DNA of 46,768 nucleotides, taken from the NCBI GenBank assembly GCA_022787425.1, contig JALFWB010000018.1, positions 1 to 46,768 of the forward strand, in the 5' to 3' direction. Every line of letters starts with the position of its first letter. Position 1 is the first letter of the stretch. This DNA comes from Akkermansia sp. GTDB taxonomy: Bacteria; Verrucomicrobiota; Verrucomicrobiia; Verrucomicrobiales; Akkermansiaceae. The notes below the pieces were generated by a model. It was given only the letters and a program-made list of their open reading frames with translations. It searched no databases and was not told where the DNA came from. Of the stretch, positions 15,617 to 23,693 are shown in pieces. The position numbers and the translations under genes were made by a program.

Positions 15617-18600
15617 ATGTTCCGCAGACTGACCACTTTTTTTCGTGTCCGACTCCGCTCCGTCCAGCACCGCATCCTGCGCTGGCGGCTGACGCTTGCC
15701 GAGCTCTTTGCCAAGGCCCCCAAGCAACTCACCCCGCGCCCCGAGACCCGGCGCGGGCATGCGGACGTGATTATCAACCTGTTTGCGGAAATTATCCGGC
15801 GCTCCGGGGCCTCCTCCTCGGACGATGTGGCGGAGGCAGCCATGGATATTCTGCGCTCGGACTTCCCGAATGTGGAGCACGTTTGGCTGCGGGAGCACTT
15901 CCAGCAGGCCCTCGACTCCCCCGCAACCGCCAAAGCCAAGATCCCGCTGGCGACCATCCGCCGCACGGAGCCGGAGCGTATCTCGCTCGCTTTGGAGATT
16001 TTTGCCCTGCTCAGCCGCGTGGGCGGACGCCTCTCTACGCCGAATCTCTTTGAGGAGGTATGCTATGGCCTTAACCTCCCCGGCACGGCGGGTATCATCA
16101 CCTCGCTGGTGAACACCCCGGGCAAGGACGCGCCGAGCCCCATCGAATGCGTGGCCTTTAACGGCGGAAAAAAAGAGTTCCGTGTCACCCTTTCGCCGCA
16201 GGATGCCGACTTCAATTTCCGCGTCCTGCGCTGCGTGAACTTCGTGATCGTGGTGAACGACTCCAAATATCCGCTCACGGCGCGCGGGGTGCGTTTGTTG
16301 CAGGGTGACTTGATTCCCCTGACTGCCTCACAGGGCATTGAGCTGAACAGCGGTCTGCTTACCTACGAGAATATCTGTTTTCTGTTGCAGTCACGCTCCT
16401 CCGGTCTGCGCGTGGTGAACTACCTGAATGAGGGGCACGACGGCCTGTACGTAACATCGCGGCGCACCCGCAACAGCATTGCACGCGTTCGGCGCGGGCT
16501 GGATGTGGAGATGGAGCTGCTGCGTCGCGAGGTCAACCTGCGTATCGAGGGCACGCTGCTGCTGCCGGGGCAAACCTGCGTTATCTCCTACTACACGCCT
16601 TTTACCGTGCACGGCGAGGGCCCGTACGAGATTGCGGACTTGTATGCAGGCTCTGAGCGGGAGAAGTCCTTCCAGCTGGATCCCAAGATACGAAAAATCA
16701 CCGTTACCAATCTTCCTTCTGTCAACAGAGCCGGTGTTCTCATGCTGGCGCCGGGGTTGGCACCCGGTGTGGTATTCGAGGTGAGCTTCAGTCGCAGCTC
16801 TAACGCGGGAACCCTGCGACCCGTGGAGGGTGACAGCAGCTCCCTGATGGTGGAGGGCGTGCCCGTGCGCGGTGAAACTCCGCTGCAGGACGGTAACCTC
16901 ATCTCGCTGAGTGCCGTGCAGCACCTGCGCTGCCGTTTCTCCGCCGGTGTGCTGGATGAGGAGTCCGGTGCCATCACCACCCTGCGGGTGCGCGGTCTCA
17001 CCCGTGACTTCGTGCGTGCGGGACGCGTGGTGGATAACATTGATTTCGAGCTGAAGCGCGGTGAGATGGCATGTATCCTCGGCCCCAGCGGCTCCGGTAA
17101 AAGCACCCTGTTGAATATTCTGGCAGGCCACCTTTCGCCGTCCTTCGGCGCTGTCTTCTATAACAGTGAACGACTCACTCCCGACAACGAAAATCTGCGC
17201 CGCCACATTGCCTTCATCCCCCGCGAGGATATTTTGGACGAGGCCATGACGGTCGGCGAGCATGTTTACCAGGCTTCTGTGGCTCGGCGTCCCTTCCTGG
17301 GGCATACGGACCGCATGCGGCGGGTGCTGGCGGTGCTCAACTACGTCGGTATTTCTCACTTGGCGGGCCGCCACGTTGGCCGCAGGGGGGAGCGCACCAT
17401 CTCCGACGGCGAGCGCACGCGCCTGAACCTGGGGCTTGACCTGACAGGTACGGCAGAGGTGTTCCTGATTGACGAACCCATCAGCGGCTTGGCTTCCGGT
17501 GATGCGGAACGAGTGATTGATACCCTGAGCGACATGGCGAATGGGCGCATCCTCATCTGCACCCTGCACCGCCCCGCTGCCTCCATCCTGTCACGCTTCA
17601 AAAAAGTGATGCTGCTGGACGCTCACGGCAAGATGGCCTTTTGGGGCACGCCGGAGGAGCTGCAGGCCTACTTCCGCAAGGCTGCCGAGGAGATGAACCT
17701 GAACATTCCGCCTGCGGTGGAGGCAGCAGGTGGTGCCGATTATGTGTTTGAGGTGCTGGAGTCCCCCTTCCGCAAGGTATCCCGGAATGCCAACCCCATG
17801 CTGTGGCAGACTCGTTTCGAACGATACGCCTTCGGCAGTCGCCCCTCGGAGGAGACACCACCTCTTCCGGAGGAGCTGCGGAACAAACCCATCCCGCAGT
17901 TGCCGCGCCGTACCCCGGCAGAGCTCTGGCGGCTCTTCCGGCTGTGGATCAGCCGCACCTTCCTTTCCCGTGTGCGGGGGCGCTTGGGCTTATACGCCAT
18001 GCTGCTGGAGGGCCCCGTGCTCGCTCTGTTGATAGCAGGCACTCTTCGCGCGGCCTCGGATACCCCCTACACGTTCTATAAGTCCCTGCACATCACGGAG
18101 TTCCTCTTCCTCTCTCTGGTGCTGGCCATGTTCTTCGGCCTGACGGATGCCGCCTGTGAGATTCTGCGGGATCGTCCGCTGCTGCGGCGCGAGAGTAATT
18201 ACAAGCTCTTCATCTCCGGTTATCTTCTCGCTAAGGTGCTGGTACTCACCCTGATTGCGGCGGTGCAATGCGGGCTGTATCTGCTGGTCGGTCATTGGAT
18301 TCTGGAGCTGGAGTATATGTTTTGGCCGCACATGCTGGTCATGACGCTGACGGCTTTTGTAGGCATTTCACTCTCCCTGATGGTGTCCGCGCTCGTGACC
18401 TCCTCGCGCACGGCAATGAATATCGTACCGCTGCTGCTGGTGCCGCAAATCCTGCTGGCAGGTGCCTTGGTGCAGTTCCACGAGATGAACGAATTCAGCC
18501 CCAAGGTGCCGGAGGAGCTGGTGCCCGGCTTCATCGAGCACGCCTTCACCAACCTGCGCCACCGCGTGGCTTACCAAGATGAGACAACGCACGATATCAA

Positions 18601-19192
18601 GACAAAACCCGTGCCGCTCATCGCGGAATTCTGCCCGCTGCGCTATGCCTTCGAAATGCTTTTCGTGGTGCAGACCACCGAGAACCGCTGGGACTTGGAG
18701 AATACACGCATTAACAACCGCCGCGATGAGCTGAAGGACTGTAACGATGGGGAGCGCATCCGCTTTATTCAGCGAACGGCCCTGCTCCTCAACGGTTCTG
18801 CTACCCGCGCGGACGAGGCACGCTCCGTTCTGCGGCGCGTCCGCAAAGCCGTGCTTACCGAGGATGAGCGCATGGTGGCCGACCTGACGCGTGAGCTGGA
18901 GGCGCGGGAGGAGGACCCGAACGCGCGTCCGCTGGAGTTCTTCTTCTCGAACAAGGATTTGGTCACCATGCAGGAAGGCGTGAAGACGGCCCGCAAGGAC
19001 GCCCGCCTTACGGAGCACCGAGGTTTCTTCCTTGCCCCGCGCCAAGCGCCGCTGTTCGGCAGCATCGATCAGGAGACAGATGAGGGGTCTGTGTCGACCA
19101 TCTGGCGGGATGCCATCTACCTGCTGATTATGGGGCTGGTCCCCGTGCTCATCTCGGCGTGGCGGCTGCGGCAGATCGTGCGCGGCCGCTGA
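15617..19192 (+). CDS. Large ABCG-like ABC transporter with N-terminal accessory domains
   Basis: A 1191-residue fusion of an ABC ATPase and an ABC-2 membrane domain in ABCG order. The ATPase has Walker A GPSGSGKSTLLN near 490, a signature-like SDGERTRLNLGL near 595, Walker B VFLIDEPISGL near 615 and H-loop TLHRP. About six membrane segments span 795-940, followed by a roughly 200-residue soluble domain and a last segment (YLLIMGLVPVLISAW) near the end. About 480 residues precede the ATPase. The first 170 are helical and loosely TerB-like; the next 300 contain two beta-rich stretches that resemble FHA folds. FHA-ABCG fusions are known, but the TerB-like call is weak. It may export a lipid or glycan. 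Its stop is directly adjacent to that of the convergent gene. Confidence 0.85.
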   Translation: MFRRLTTFFRVRLRSVQHRILRWRLTLAELFAKAPKQLTPRPETRRGHADVIINLFAEIIRRSGASSSDDVAEAAMDILRSDFPNVEHVWLREHFQQALDSPATAKAKIPLATIRRTEPERISLALEIFALLSRVGGRLSTPNLFEEVCYGLNLPGTAGIITSLVNTPGKDAPSPIECVAFNGGKKEFRVTLSPQDADFNFRVLRCVNFVIVVNDSKYPLTARGVRLLQGDLIPLTASQGIELNSGLLTYENICFLLQSRSSGLRVVNYLNEGHDGLYVTSRRTRNSIARVRRGLDVEMELLRREVNLRIEGTLLLPGQTCVISYYTPFTVHGEGPYEIADLYAGSEREKSFQLDPKIRKITVTNLPSVNRAGVLMLAPGLAPGVVFEVSFSRSSNAGTLRPVEGDSSSLMVEGVPVRGETPLQDGNLISLSAVQHLRCRFSAGVLDEESGAITTLRVRGLTRDFVRAGRVVDNIDFELKRGEMACILGPSGSGKSTLLNILAGHLSPSFGAVFYNSERLTPDNENLRRHIAFIPREDILDEAMTVGEHVYQASVARRPFLGHTDRMRRVLAVLNYVGISHLAGRHVGRRGERTISDGERTRLNLGLDLTGTAEVFLIDEPISGLASGDAERVIDTLSDMANGRILICTLHRPAASILSRFKKVMLLDAHGKMAFWGTPEELQAYFRKAAEEMNLNIPPAVEAAGGADYVFEVLESPFRKVSRNANPMLWQTRFERYAFGSRPSEETPPLPEELRNKPIPQLPRRTPAELWRLFRLWISRTFLSRVRGRLGLYAMLLEGPVLALLIAGTLRAASDTPYTFYKSLHITEFLFLSLVLAMFFGLTDAACEILRDRPLLRRESNYKLFISGYLLAKVLVLTLIAAVQCGLYLLVGHWILELEYMFWPHMLVMTLTAFVGISLSLMVSALVTSSRTAMNIVPLLLVPQILLAGALVQFHEMNEFSPKVPEELVPGFIEHAFTNLRHRVAYQDETTHDIKTKPVPLIAEFCPLRYAFEMLFVVQTTENRWDLENTRINNRRDELKDCNDGERIRFIQRTALLLNGSATRADEARSVLRRVRKAVLTEDERMVADLTRELEAREEDPNARPLEFFFSNKDLVTMQEGVKTARKDARLTEHRGFFLAPRQAPLFGSIDQETDEGSVSTIWRDAIYLLIMGLVPVLISAWRLRQIVRGR

Positions 19193-19963
19193 TTACAGCT
19201 TGAGCCGCAGGCCGTCATAGGCAAGGATAACACCCGGTGGCAGGCTGCCGGTAACAGACTCATACTCGATGCTATGGCTGGTGTGTGTCACGACTCCCAG
19301 ACCGGCACCCAAGGCTTGCATCTCCTCCGCGCTCTGCTGCACGCTCATATGCGAGCGGTGCTCCTTGTCGAAGTTCAGTCCATCCATGGCCAAGGCATCC
19401 AAGCCCCTCAGCAAGGCACGGGAGGTCTCGGGTATCTCCTTGACATCCGGCACATAGCCGAAGGACGCCCCGCCGCTGCGGAATACATAGCCGCAGGTCT
19501 CTACCGTGCCGTGCTGCACGGGCACGGGTGTCACCTCGATGTCGCCCACGCAGAAGGGGGTGTTGCCGTGTTCATGCGCTTCCGGGCGCACATAACCGTG
19601 GTACTGATTGCAGAAGGCCCAGGCATACATGGTGCGCAGTTGGTGCAGGCATCCGCTCCCCGCATACAGGGGTAGTGGGTCCTCCCTCCTCCAACAAAAA
19701 GCGCGCAGTTCATCGAAGCCCGCCACGTGGTCCAAATGCTCGTGCGTATAGAGCACGGCATCCAGCCGCCGCAGATTCTCGCGCAGGGCCTGCCAGTGCA
19801 GGTCCGGTCCGCTGTCCACCAACAGGGTTGTCTCGCCGCTGCGCACCGCCACGGAGGCTCTCGTGCGCCGATTTTTCGGGTTGTTTGAGGTGCAAACGGG
19901 GCAGTCGCAGCCTATCATCGGCACTCCGACGGAGGTGCCGCATCCCAAGAAAATTATCTCCAT
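19193..19963 (-). CDS. MBL-fold metallohydrolase, PhnP-like
   Basis: A 256-residue metallo-beta-lactamase-fold protein. It has the PhnP-type start IIFLGCGTSVGVPMIGC with the CDCPVC cluster, the metal motif THEHLDHVAG, a later histidine in PVQHGTVE, and Asp and His ligands in GYVPDVKE and THTSHSIEY. Relatives hydrolyse cyclic phosphodiesters such as 5-phosphoribosyl 1,2-cyclic phosphate; no phn genes are present, so the substrate is open. The ATG at 19963 is preferred to an in-frame start 17 codons upstream because it begins the conserved strand and leaves room for a promoter. It diverges from recN with 68 bases between start codons. Confidence 0.85.
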   Translation of the reverse strand: MEIIFLGCGTSVGVPMIGCDCPVCTSNNPKNRRTRASVAVRSGETTLLVDSGPDLHWQALRENLRRLDAVLYTHEHLDHVAGFDELRAFCWRREDPLPLYAGSGCLHQLRTMYAWAFCNQYHGYVRPEAHEHGNTPFCVGDIEVTPVPVQHGTVETCGYVFRSGGASFGYVPDVKEIPETSRALLRGLDALAMDGLNFDKEHRSHMSVQQSAEEMQALGAGLGVVTHTSHSIEYESVTGSLPPGVILAYDGLRLKL

Positions 19964-19977
19964 GCCTGAATTTTGGT

Positions 19978-20022
19978 TTCCAATCCGGCGGATATTATGC
20001 CATAATAGCGGCACAAAGCAAG
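19978..20022. promoter_or_regulatory. Overlapping divergent promoters for the MBL hydrolase and recN
   Basis: The palindromic block ATTATGCCATAAT (19994-20006) offers CATAAT as a -10 box on both strands. On plus, TTCCAA (19978-19983) lies 17 bases upstream and recN starts 25 bases downstream. On minus, TTGCTT lies 16 bases upstream of CATAAT. The -35 matches are modest. The two polymerases would exclude each other. Confidence 0.45.
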
Positions 20023-20031
20023 GCTAAAGAT

Positions 20032-21684
20032 ATGCTGGCACTTCTCAAAATTCAAAACCTGGCGTTGGTGGATGAACTGGTTTGGGAGCCCTGCGCGGGT
20101 TTCTTGGGCATCACCGGCGAGACCGGTGCCGGTAAGTCGGTTATCATGGGCGGCATTGCCTTGGTGCTCGGCGAGCGCGCGGATAAAGGGCTCATCCGCA
20201 GTGGGGAGACGCAGTGCTGTGTGTCGGCCATGTTTCATCTGCCCCACCCCGCTGCTGTCAATGCGTGGCTGGAGGAGGCGGGCGTGCCGCCCTGTGAGGA
20301 GGGGACGCTTATCATCCGCCGTGTTATCACGGCTACGGGTAACAGGCAGTTCATCAACAGTACCCCCGTTACCCTCAATCTGTTGCGCCGTATCGGCTCC
20401 GGCTTGGTGGATATGCACCACCCGGAGGCGCATCGCTCCCTGACCGCCCCGGAGCGTCAGCTCGATTTGTTGGATGCTTATGCGGAGGATGCCCCCCTGC
20501 TCCGCGCCTATACGGAGGCCTATCAGGCCTGGACCGAAGCCCGCCGCGCCCACCGCGAGCTGCTGGAGAGTGAGATGGCAACGGAGCGTGAACTGGATTT
20601 TCTGCGTCACCAGGTGGAGGAAATCGAGAGTGCCGGGTTCACGAAGGAAGAAATCGCAGGGCTGGAGGAACGCTGGCAGCGCGCGCGCAACTCCTCGCGG
20701 CTGCGGGACACGGCCCTGCCCATGCTGCAGCTGGTGGAGGGGGATGAAGAGGGCCTGCTCACCCAACTGCGCCGCTTGGTGCGCAACGGGCGGGACTTGG
20801 AGCGGCTGGATGCCTCGGCTGCGGCTTGGATAACGCCTATCGAGTCCATGGTGGAGGAGCTGGAGGACCTGGACGACAAACTGCGCGATTATCTCGATAA
20901 TCTGTGTGCGGATCCCGCCGCTTTGGCCGCGTTGGAGGAGCGAATCTCGTTGTTGGATACGCTCAAGCGCAAGTACGGCGCGGATTGGGAGGCTATCTCG
21001 GCGCATCTTGAGACCTGCCGGGAGAAGCTTGCCGAGGTGGATAACCGCGAGGATCGTCTGGCTGCCTTGGCTGAGGAGGAGGAACGCTGCCGTGCCGCCC
21101 TGCTCCGCTCGGCTGCGGCTCTCACTGCCGCCCGCAAAAAGGCCGCCCCGCGCTTGGAGCGGGCCTTCCTGGAGCACGCAGCGCAACTCGGGTTCCGCCG
21201 GTCCCTCTTCTCCGTAAACCTGCAGGCGGTGGAGTCCCCCGGTCCGCACGGTGCCGAGGGCATCGATTTTCTCTTCGGCCCGAACCCCGGCGAGCCGCTC
21301 AAGCCCCTGCGCCTCATCGCTTCCTCCGGCGAGCTCGCGCGCGTCATGCTGGCCCTCAAGAGTGCCCTCGCCAAACAGGATGACACCCCCCTACTCGTCT
21401 TCGATGAAATAGACGCTAACGTGGGCGGCGAAATCGCCCGCGCCGTCGGCATGAAGATGCGCGAACTGGGCCGCGACCACCAGGTCATCGCCATCACCCA
21501 CTTCCCCCAAGTGGCCGCCCTGGCAGACCACCATTACCTCATCGCCAAACACACCGAGCACGGCCGCACCGTCTCCCGCCTCCGCGAGGTGCGCGACGAC
21601 GACCGCATCGCCGAGCTCATGCGCATGCTCGGCACCAACGGCCCCGCCGCCGCCGCCCACGCCCGCGCCCTTCTGCAGGGCTGA
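20032..21684 (+). CDS. recN: DNA repair protein RecN
   Basis: A 550-residue SMC-like ATPase. Walker A GITGETGAGKS lies near residues 24-34. The RecN helix VDMHHPEAHRSLTAPERQLDLLD follows, and the middle is a coiled-coil region rich in Glu, Arg and Leu. The C-terminal ABC half has SSGELARVMLALKSALA, Walker B LVFDEIDANVGGEIA and AITHFPQVAALADHHYLI. RecN acts in recombinational repair of double-strand breaks. The length matches the family. The ATG at 20032 follows the divergent promoter; an upstream extension would run antisense through the hydrolase gene. The stop codon is part of the terminator stem. Confidence 0.95.
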   Translation: MLALLKIQNLALVDELVWEPCAGFLGITGETGAGKSVIMGGIALVLGERADKGLIRSGETQCCVSAMFHLPHPAAVNAWLEEAGVPPCEEGTLIIRRVITATGNRQFINSTPVTLNLLRRIGSGLVDMHHPEAHRSLTAPERQLDLLDAYAEDAPLLRAYTEAYQAWTEARRAHRELLESEMATERELDFLRHQVEEIESAGFTKEEIAGLEERWQRARNSSRLRDTALPMLQLVEGDEEGLLTQLRRLVRNGRDLERLDASAAAWITPIESMVEELEDLDDKLRDYLDNLCADPAALAALEERISLLDTLKRKYGADWEAISAHLETCREKLAEVDNREDRLAALAEEEERCRAALLRSAAALTAARKKAAPRLERAFLEHAAQLGFRRSLFSVNLQAVESPGPHGAEGIDFLFGPNPGEPLKPLRLIASSGELARVMLALKSALAKQDDTPLLVFDEIDANVGGEIARAVGMKMRELGRDHQVIAITHFPQVAALADHHYLIAKHTEHGRTVSRLREVRDDDRIAELMRMLGTNGPAAAAHARALLQG

Positions 21685-21713
21685 GGGGTGACAGGCTCCC
21701 TCATTTTCCCCTT
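21682..21713 (+). terminator. Intrinsic terminator of recN, stem including the stop codon
   Basis: TGAGGG (21682-21687) pairs with CCCTCA (21698-21703) across a 10-base loop, then TTTTCCCCTTT follows. The TGA stop of recN is the first half of the stem. Confidence 0.6.
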
Positions 21714-21760
21714 TCGCGGGTGGGGGGAGGTAAAACTTGCATACGGGGTGTGGTTTGTGC

Positions 21761-21790
21761 TTGCCAAAGGCGGGGGCGAGGTGGTATAAT
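21761..21790 (+). promoter_or_regulatory. Promoter of purE and probably the pyr genes
   Basis: TTGCCA (21761-21766) and a consensus TATAAT (21785-21790) are spaced by 18 bases. The purE ATG is 10 bases after the -10 box, giving a leader of a few bases at most. An in-frame ATG overlapping the -10 box cannot be the start of a transcript made here. Confidence 0.7.
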
Positions 21791-21800
21791 GCCGAGCGGC

Positions 21801-22208
21801 ATGAAAGTTATTACGATTTATGGGAGCAAGAGCGACCTGCCCTTCATGGAGCCGGCGCGGGTGTACTTTGCGGAGCATGGTGTGGAACATGAGGAGGTCG
21901 TGTATTCCGCGCATCGGGATTTGCCGGCCCTGTTGGAGTACCTCAAGGGGCTGGATGCGAACGGTACGAAGGCCGTTCTGCTGTGCGTAGCGGGGCTCTC
22001 TGCGGCGCTGCCCGGGGTGGTGGTCATGAACACGGAGCTGCCGGTCATCGGCGTGCCGGTTCCCTGCGGGCCGCTGAACGGGGTGGATGCCCTGCTGGCC
22101 ATCAGCCAGCTGCCGGGCGGAGTGCCTGCCACCACGGTGGGACTGCACAAGAAGACCCCGCTGAATGCCGCCATGGCCGCCCACCGCATCATTCGCTTGG
22201 CCGAGTAG
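21801..22208 (+). CDS. purE: 5-(carboxyamino)imidazole ribonucleotide mutase
   Basis: A 135-residue PurE. It has the nucleotide-binding start YGSKSDLPFMEPA, the catalytic SAHRD histidine, the AGLSAALPGVV loop and PVIGVPVP with LPGGVPATTVG. It converts N5-CAIR to CAIR in purine synthesis. It is slightly shorter than typical PurE, and the usual GGAAHLPG loop is altered to GLSAALPG, which is still compatible with the fold. No purK is adjacent. Thirty bases separate it from pyrR, so purine and pyrimidine genes appear to share a transcript. Confidence 0.88.
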   Translation: MKVITIYGSKSDLPFMEPARVYFAEHGVEHEEVVYSAHRDLPALLEYLKGLDANGTKAVLLCVAGLSAALPGVVVMNTELPVIGVPVPCGPLNGVDALLAISQLPGGVPATTVGLHKKTPLNAAMAAHRIIRLAE

Positions 22209-22238
22209 CTTTTTCACCCATCACCTCACACCCCTACC

Positions 22239-22745
22239 ATGAGCAACATCGGCAGCGAAGACCTGAACAACAAGCTGAACGCTTGGGCGGAGCACATCCG
22301 CGCCGGGGTGCTCCCGGGGGAGAGTTTGGCCCTCGTCGGGCTCATCCGCCACGGGGATGTGCTGGCACGGCGCTTGGCGGAGAAACTGCAGCAGGCGGGC
22401 ATCAGCGTGCACTGCGGTGCGCTGGACATCTCACTGTACCGGGATGACTGGGATTTGCAGGCAAACAAGATGCCCCTGCACTCCTCTTACCTACCCTTCT
22501 CCACGGATGGGCTGAAGGTGATTTTGATTGATGACGTCATCCACACAGGGCGCACGGTGCGGGCGGCACTGAACGCGCTCTTCGAATATGGGCGTCCCGC
22601 ATCCGTGGAGCTGCATTGCTTGGTGGACCGCTGCGGCCGCCAGTTGCCGATTCAGCCGGACTACACAGTCTACCCGACCCCCATGGAGCGCGAGGTAACC
22701 GTGCATCTGCAGGAGATAGACGGATATGATGATATAGAATACTAA
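22239..22745 (+). CDS. pyrR: PyrR-type phosphoribosyltransferase/regulator
   Basis: A 168-residue type I phosphoribosyltransferase. The PRPP loop is VILIDDVIHTGRTVRAAL near residues 90-107, very close to PyrR consensus, and LVDRCGRQLPIQPDY matches the PyrR C-terminal region. In Firmicutes PyrR binds pyr mRNA and controls attenuation; it also has uracil phosphoribosyltransferase activity. Here the 30-base gap before it holds no terminator/antiterminator pair, so classical attenuation is unlikely and the protein may act otherwise, as proposed for Pseudomonas. The leader is C/T-rich with no Shine-Dalgarno. It precedes pyrB by 18 bases. Confidence 0.88.
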   Translation: MSNIGSEDLNNKLNAWAEHIRAGVLPGESLALVGLIRHGDVLARRLAEKLQQAGISVHCGALDISLYRDDWDLQANKMPLHSSYLPFSTDGLKVILIDDVIHTGRTVRAALNALFEYGRPASVELHCLVDRCGRQLPIQPDYTVYPTPMEREVTVHLQEIDGYDDIEY

Positions 22746-22763
22746 CCCCCTTCCCTTTTTTCC

Positions 22764-23693
22764 ATGAAACCGAGAAAAGATTTACTGACCATCGGCTCTC
22801 TGAGCGACGAGGACATCCACACCATCCTGGACAGCGCGAAGGCGATGAAGGACATCTTCACCAAGAGCGTGAAGAAGGTCCCCGCGCTGAAGGGCAAGTC
22901 CGTGTTGACGCTTTTTTATGAACCGAGCACGCGCACACGCTCCTCGTTCGAGGTGGCAGCCCACCGACTCTCCGCCGATGTGACAACCTTCACCGTTGGC
23001 ACCTCCTCCGTGGTGAAAGGCGAGAGCGTACACGACACGATTGACACGCTGATGAGCATGAAGATGGACTACATCATCGTGCGCCACAAAAACAGCGGCA
23101 TTCCGGCGGTAATCGCACGGCACTGCAAGGCAGCGGTCATCAACGCCGGCGACGGTGCACATGCCCACCCCAGCCAGGCTTTTCTGGATGCTTTCACCAT
23201 CCGCGAGAAATTCGGCAGCGTTGCGGGGCGGCGCGTGGTGATCATCGGTGATATTCTGCACAGCCGCGTGGCGCGCTCCACCTGCTGTATCTTGCAGCGA
23301 TTGGGGGCGGAGGTGGCCTACATGGGCCCGGGCTCCCTGGTGCCGCCTACAGCGCATTGCGGCATTCCGGTCTTCCGGGATTGGGACGAGGTATTCGCCT
23401 GGAAGCCGCATGTCATTTACCTGTTGCGCGTGCAGAACGAACGCATCGACAGCCCCTTCTTCCCCGCAGCGGACTACCACCGGGCTTTCGGTGTGACCGA
23501 GGAACGCTTGAAGATCATTGATGACTGTGATGCCGCCATCATGCACCCCGGGCCCGTGAACCGAGGCGTGGAGATCTGTGATGCGGCCATGGATTACCGC
23601 AACTGCTTGGTCTGCAATCAGGTGGAGAACGGCATTGCCGCACGCATGAGTATCTTGTATCATCTTACCCCCCAAACGCAAAACCATGAATAA
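22764..23693 (+). CDS. pyrB: Aspartate carbamoyltransferase catalytic subunit
   Basis: A 309-residue PyrB. It has the carbamoyl-phosphate motif EPSTRTRSSFE near 52, the VRHKNSG loop, NAGDGAHAHPSQAFLDAFTI and the late MHPGPVNRGVEI. It joins carbamoyl phosphate and aspartate at the committed step of pyrimidine synthesis. No pyrI regulatory subunit follows. Instead the next gene overlaps by eight bases and encodes a dihydroorotase-like protein without full metal ligands, which is the arrangement of class A enzymes in Pseudomonas. The start has no Shine-Dalgarno; a run of C and T precedes it. Confidence 0.95.
   Translation: MKPRKDLLTIGSLSDEDIHTILDSAKAMKDIFTKSVKKVPALKGKSVLTLFYEPSTRTRSSFEVAAHRLSADVTTFTVGTSSVVKGESVHDTIDTLMSMKMDYIIVRHKNSGIPAVIARHCKAAVINAGDGAHAHPSQAFLDAFTIREKFGSVAGRRVVIIGDILHSRVARSTCCILQRLGAEVAYMGPGSLVPPTAHCGIPVFRDWDEVFAWKPHVIYLLRVQNERIDSPFFPAADYHRAFGVTEERLKIIDDCDAAIMHPGPVNRGVEICDAAMDYRNCLVCNQVENGIAARMSILYHLTPQTQNHE

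Noticed and set aside
19528..20031. 168-codon upstream extension of recN
   Set aside because: It is antisense to the conserved MBL hydrolase gene and would skip the divergent promoter; recN begins normally at 20032.
21789..21800. Earlier ATG start for purE
   Set aside because: This ATG overlaps the consensus -10 box, so a transcript from that promoter cannot include it.
22209..22238. PyrR-dependent attenuator before pyrR
   Set aside because: Only 30 pyrimidine-rich bases are available and no stem can form.
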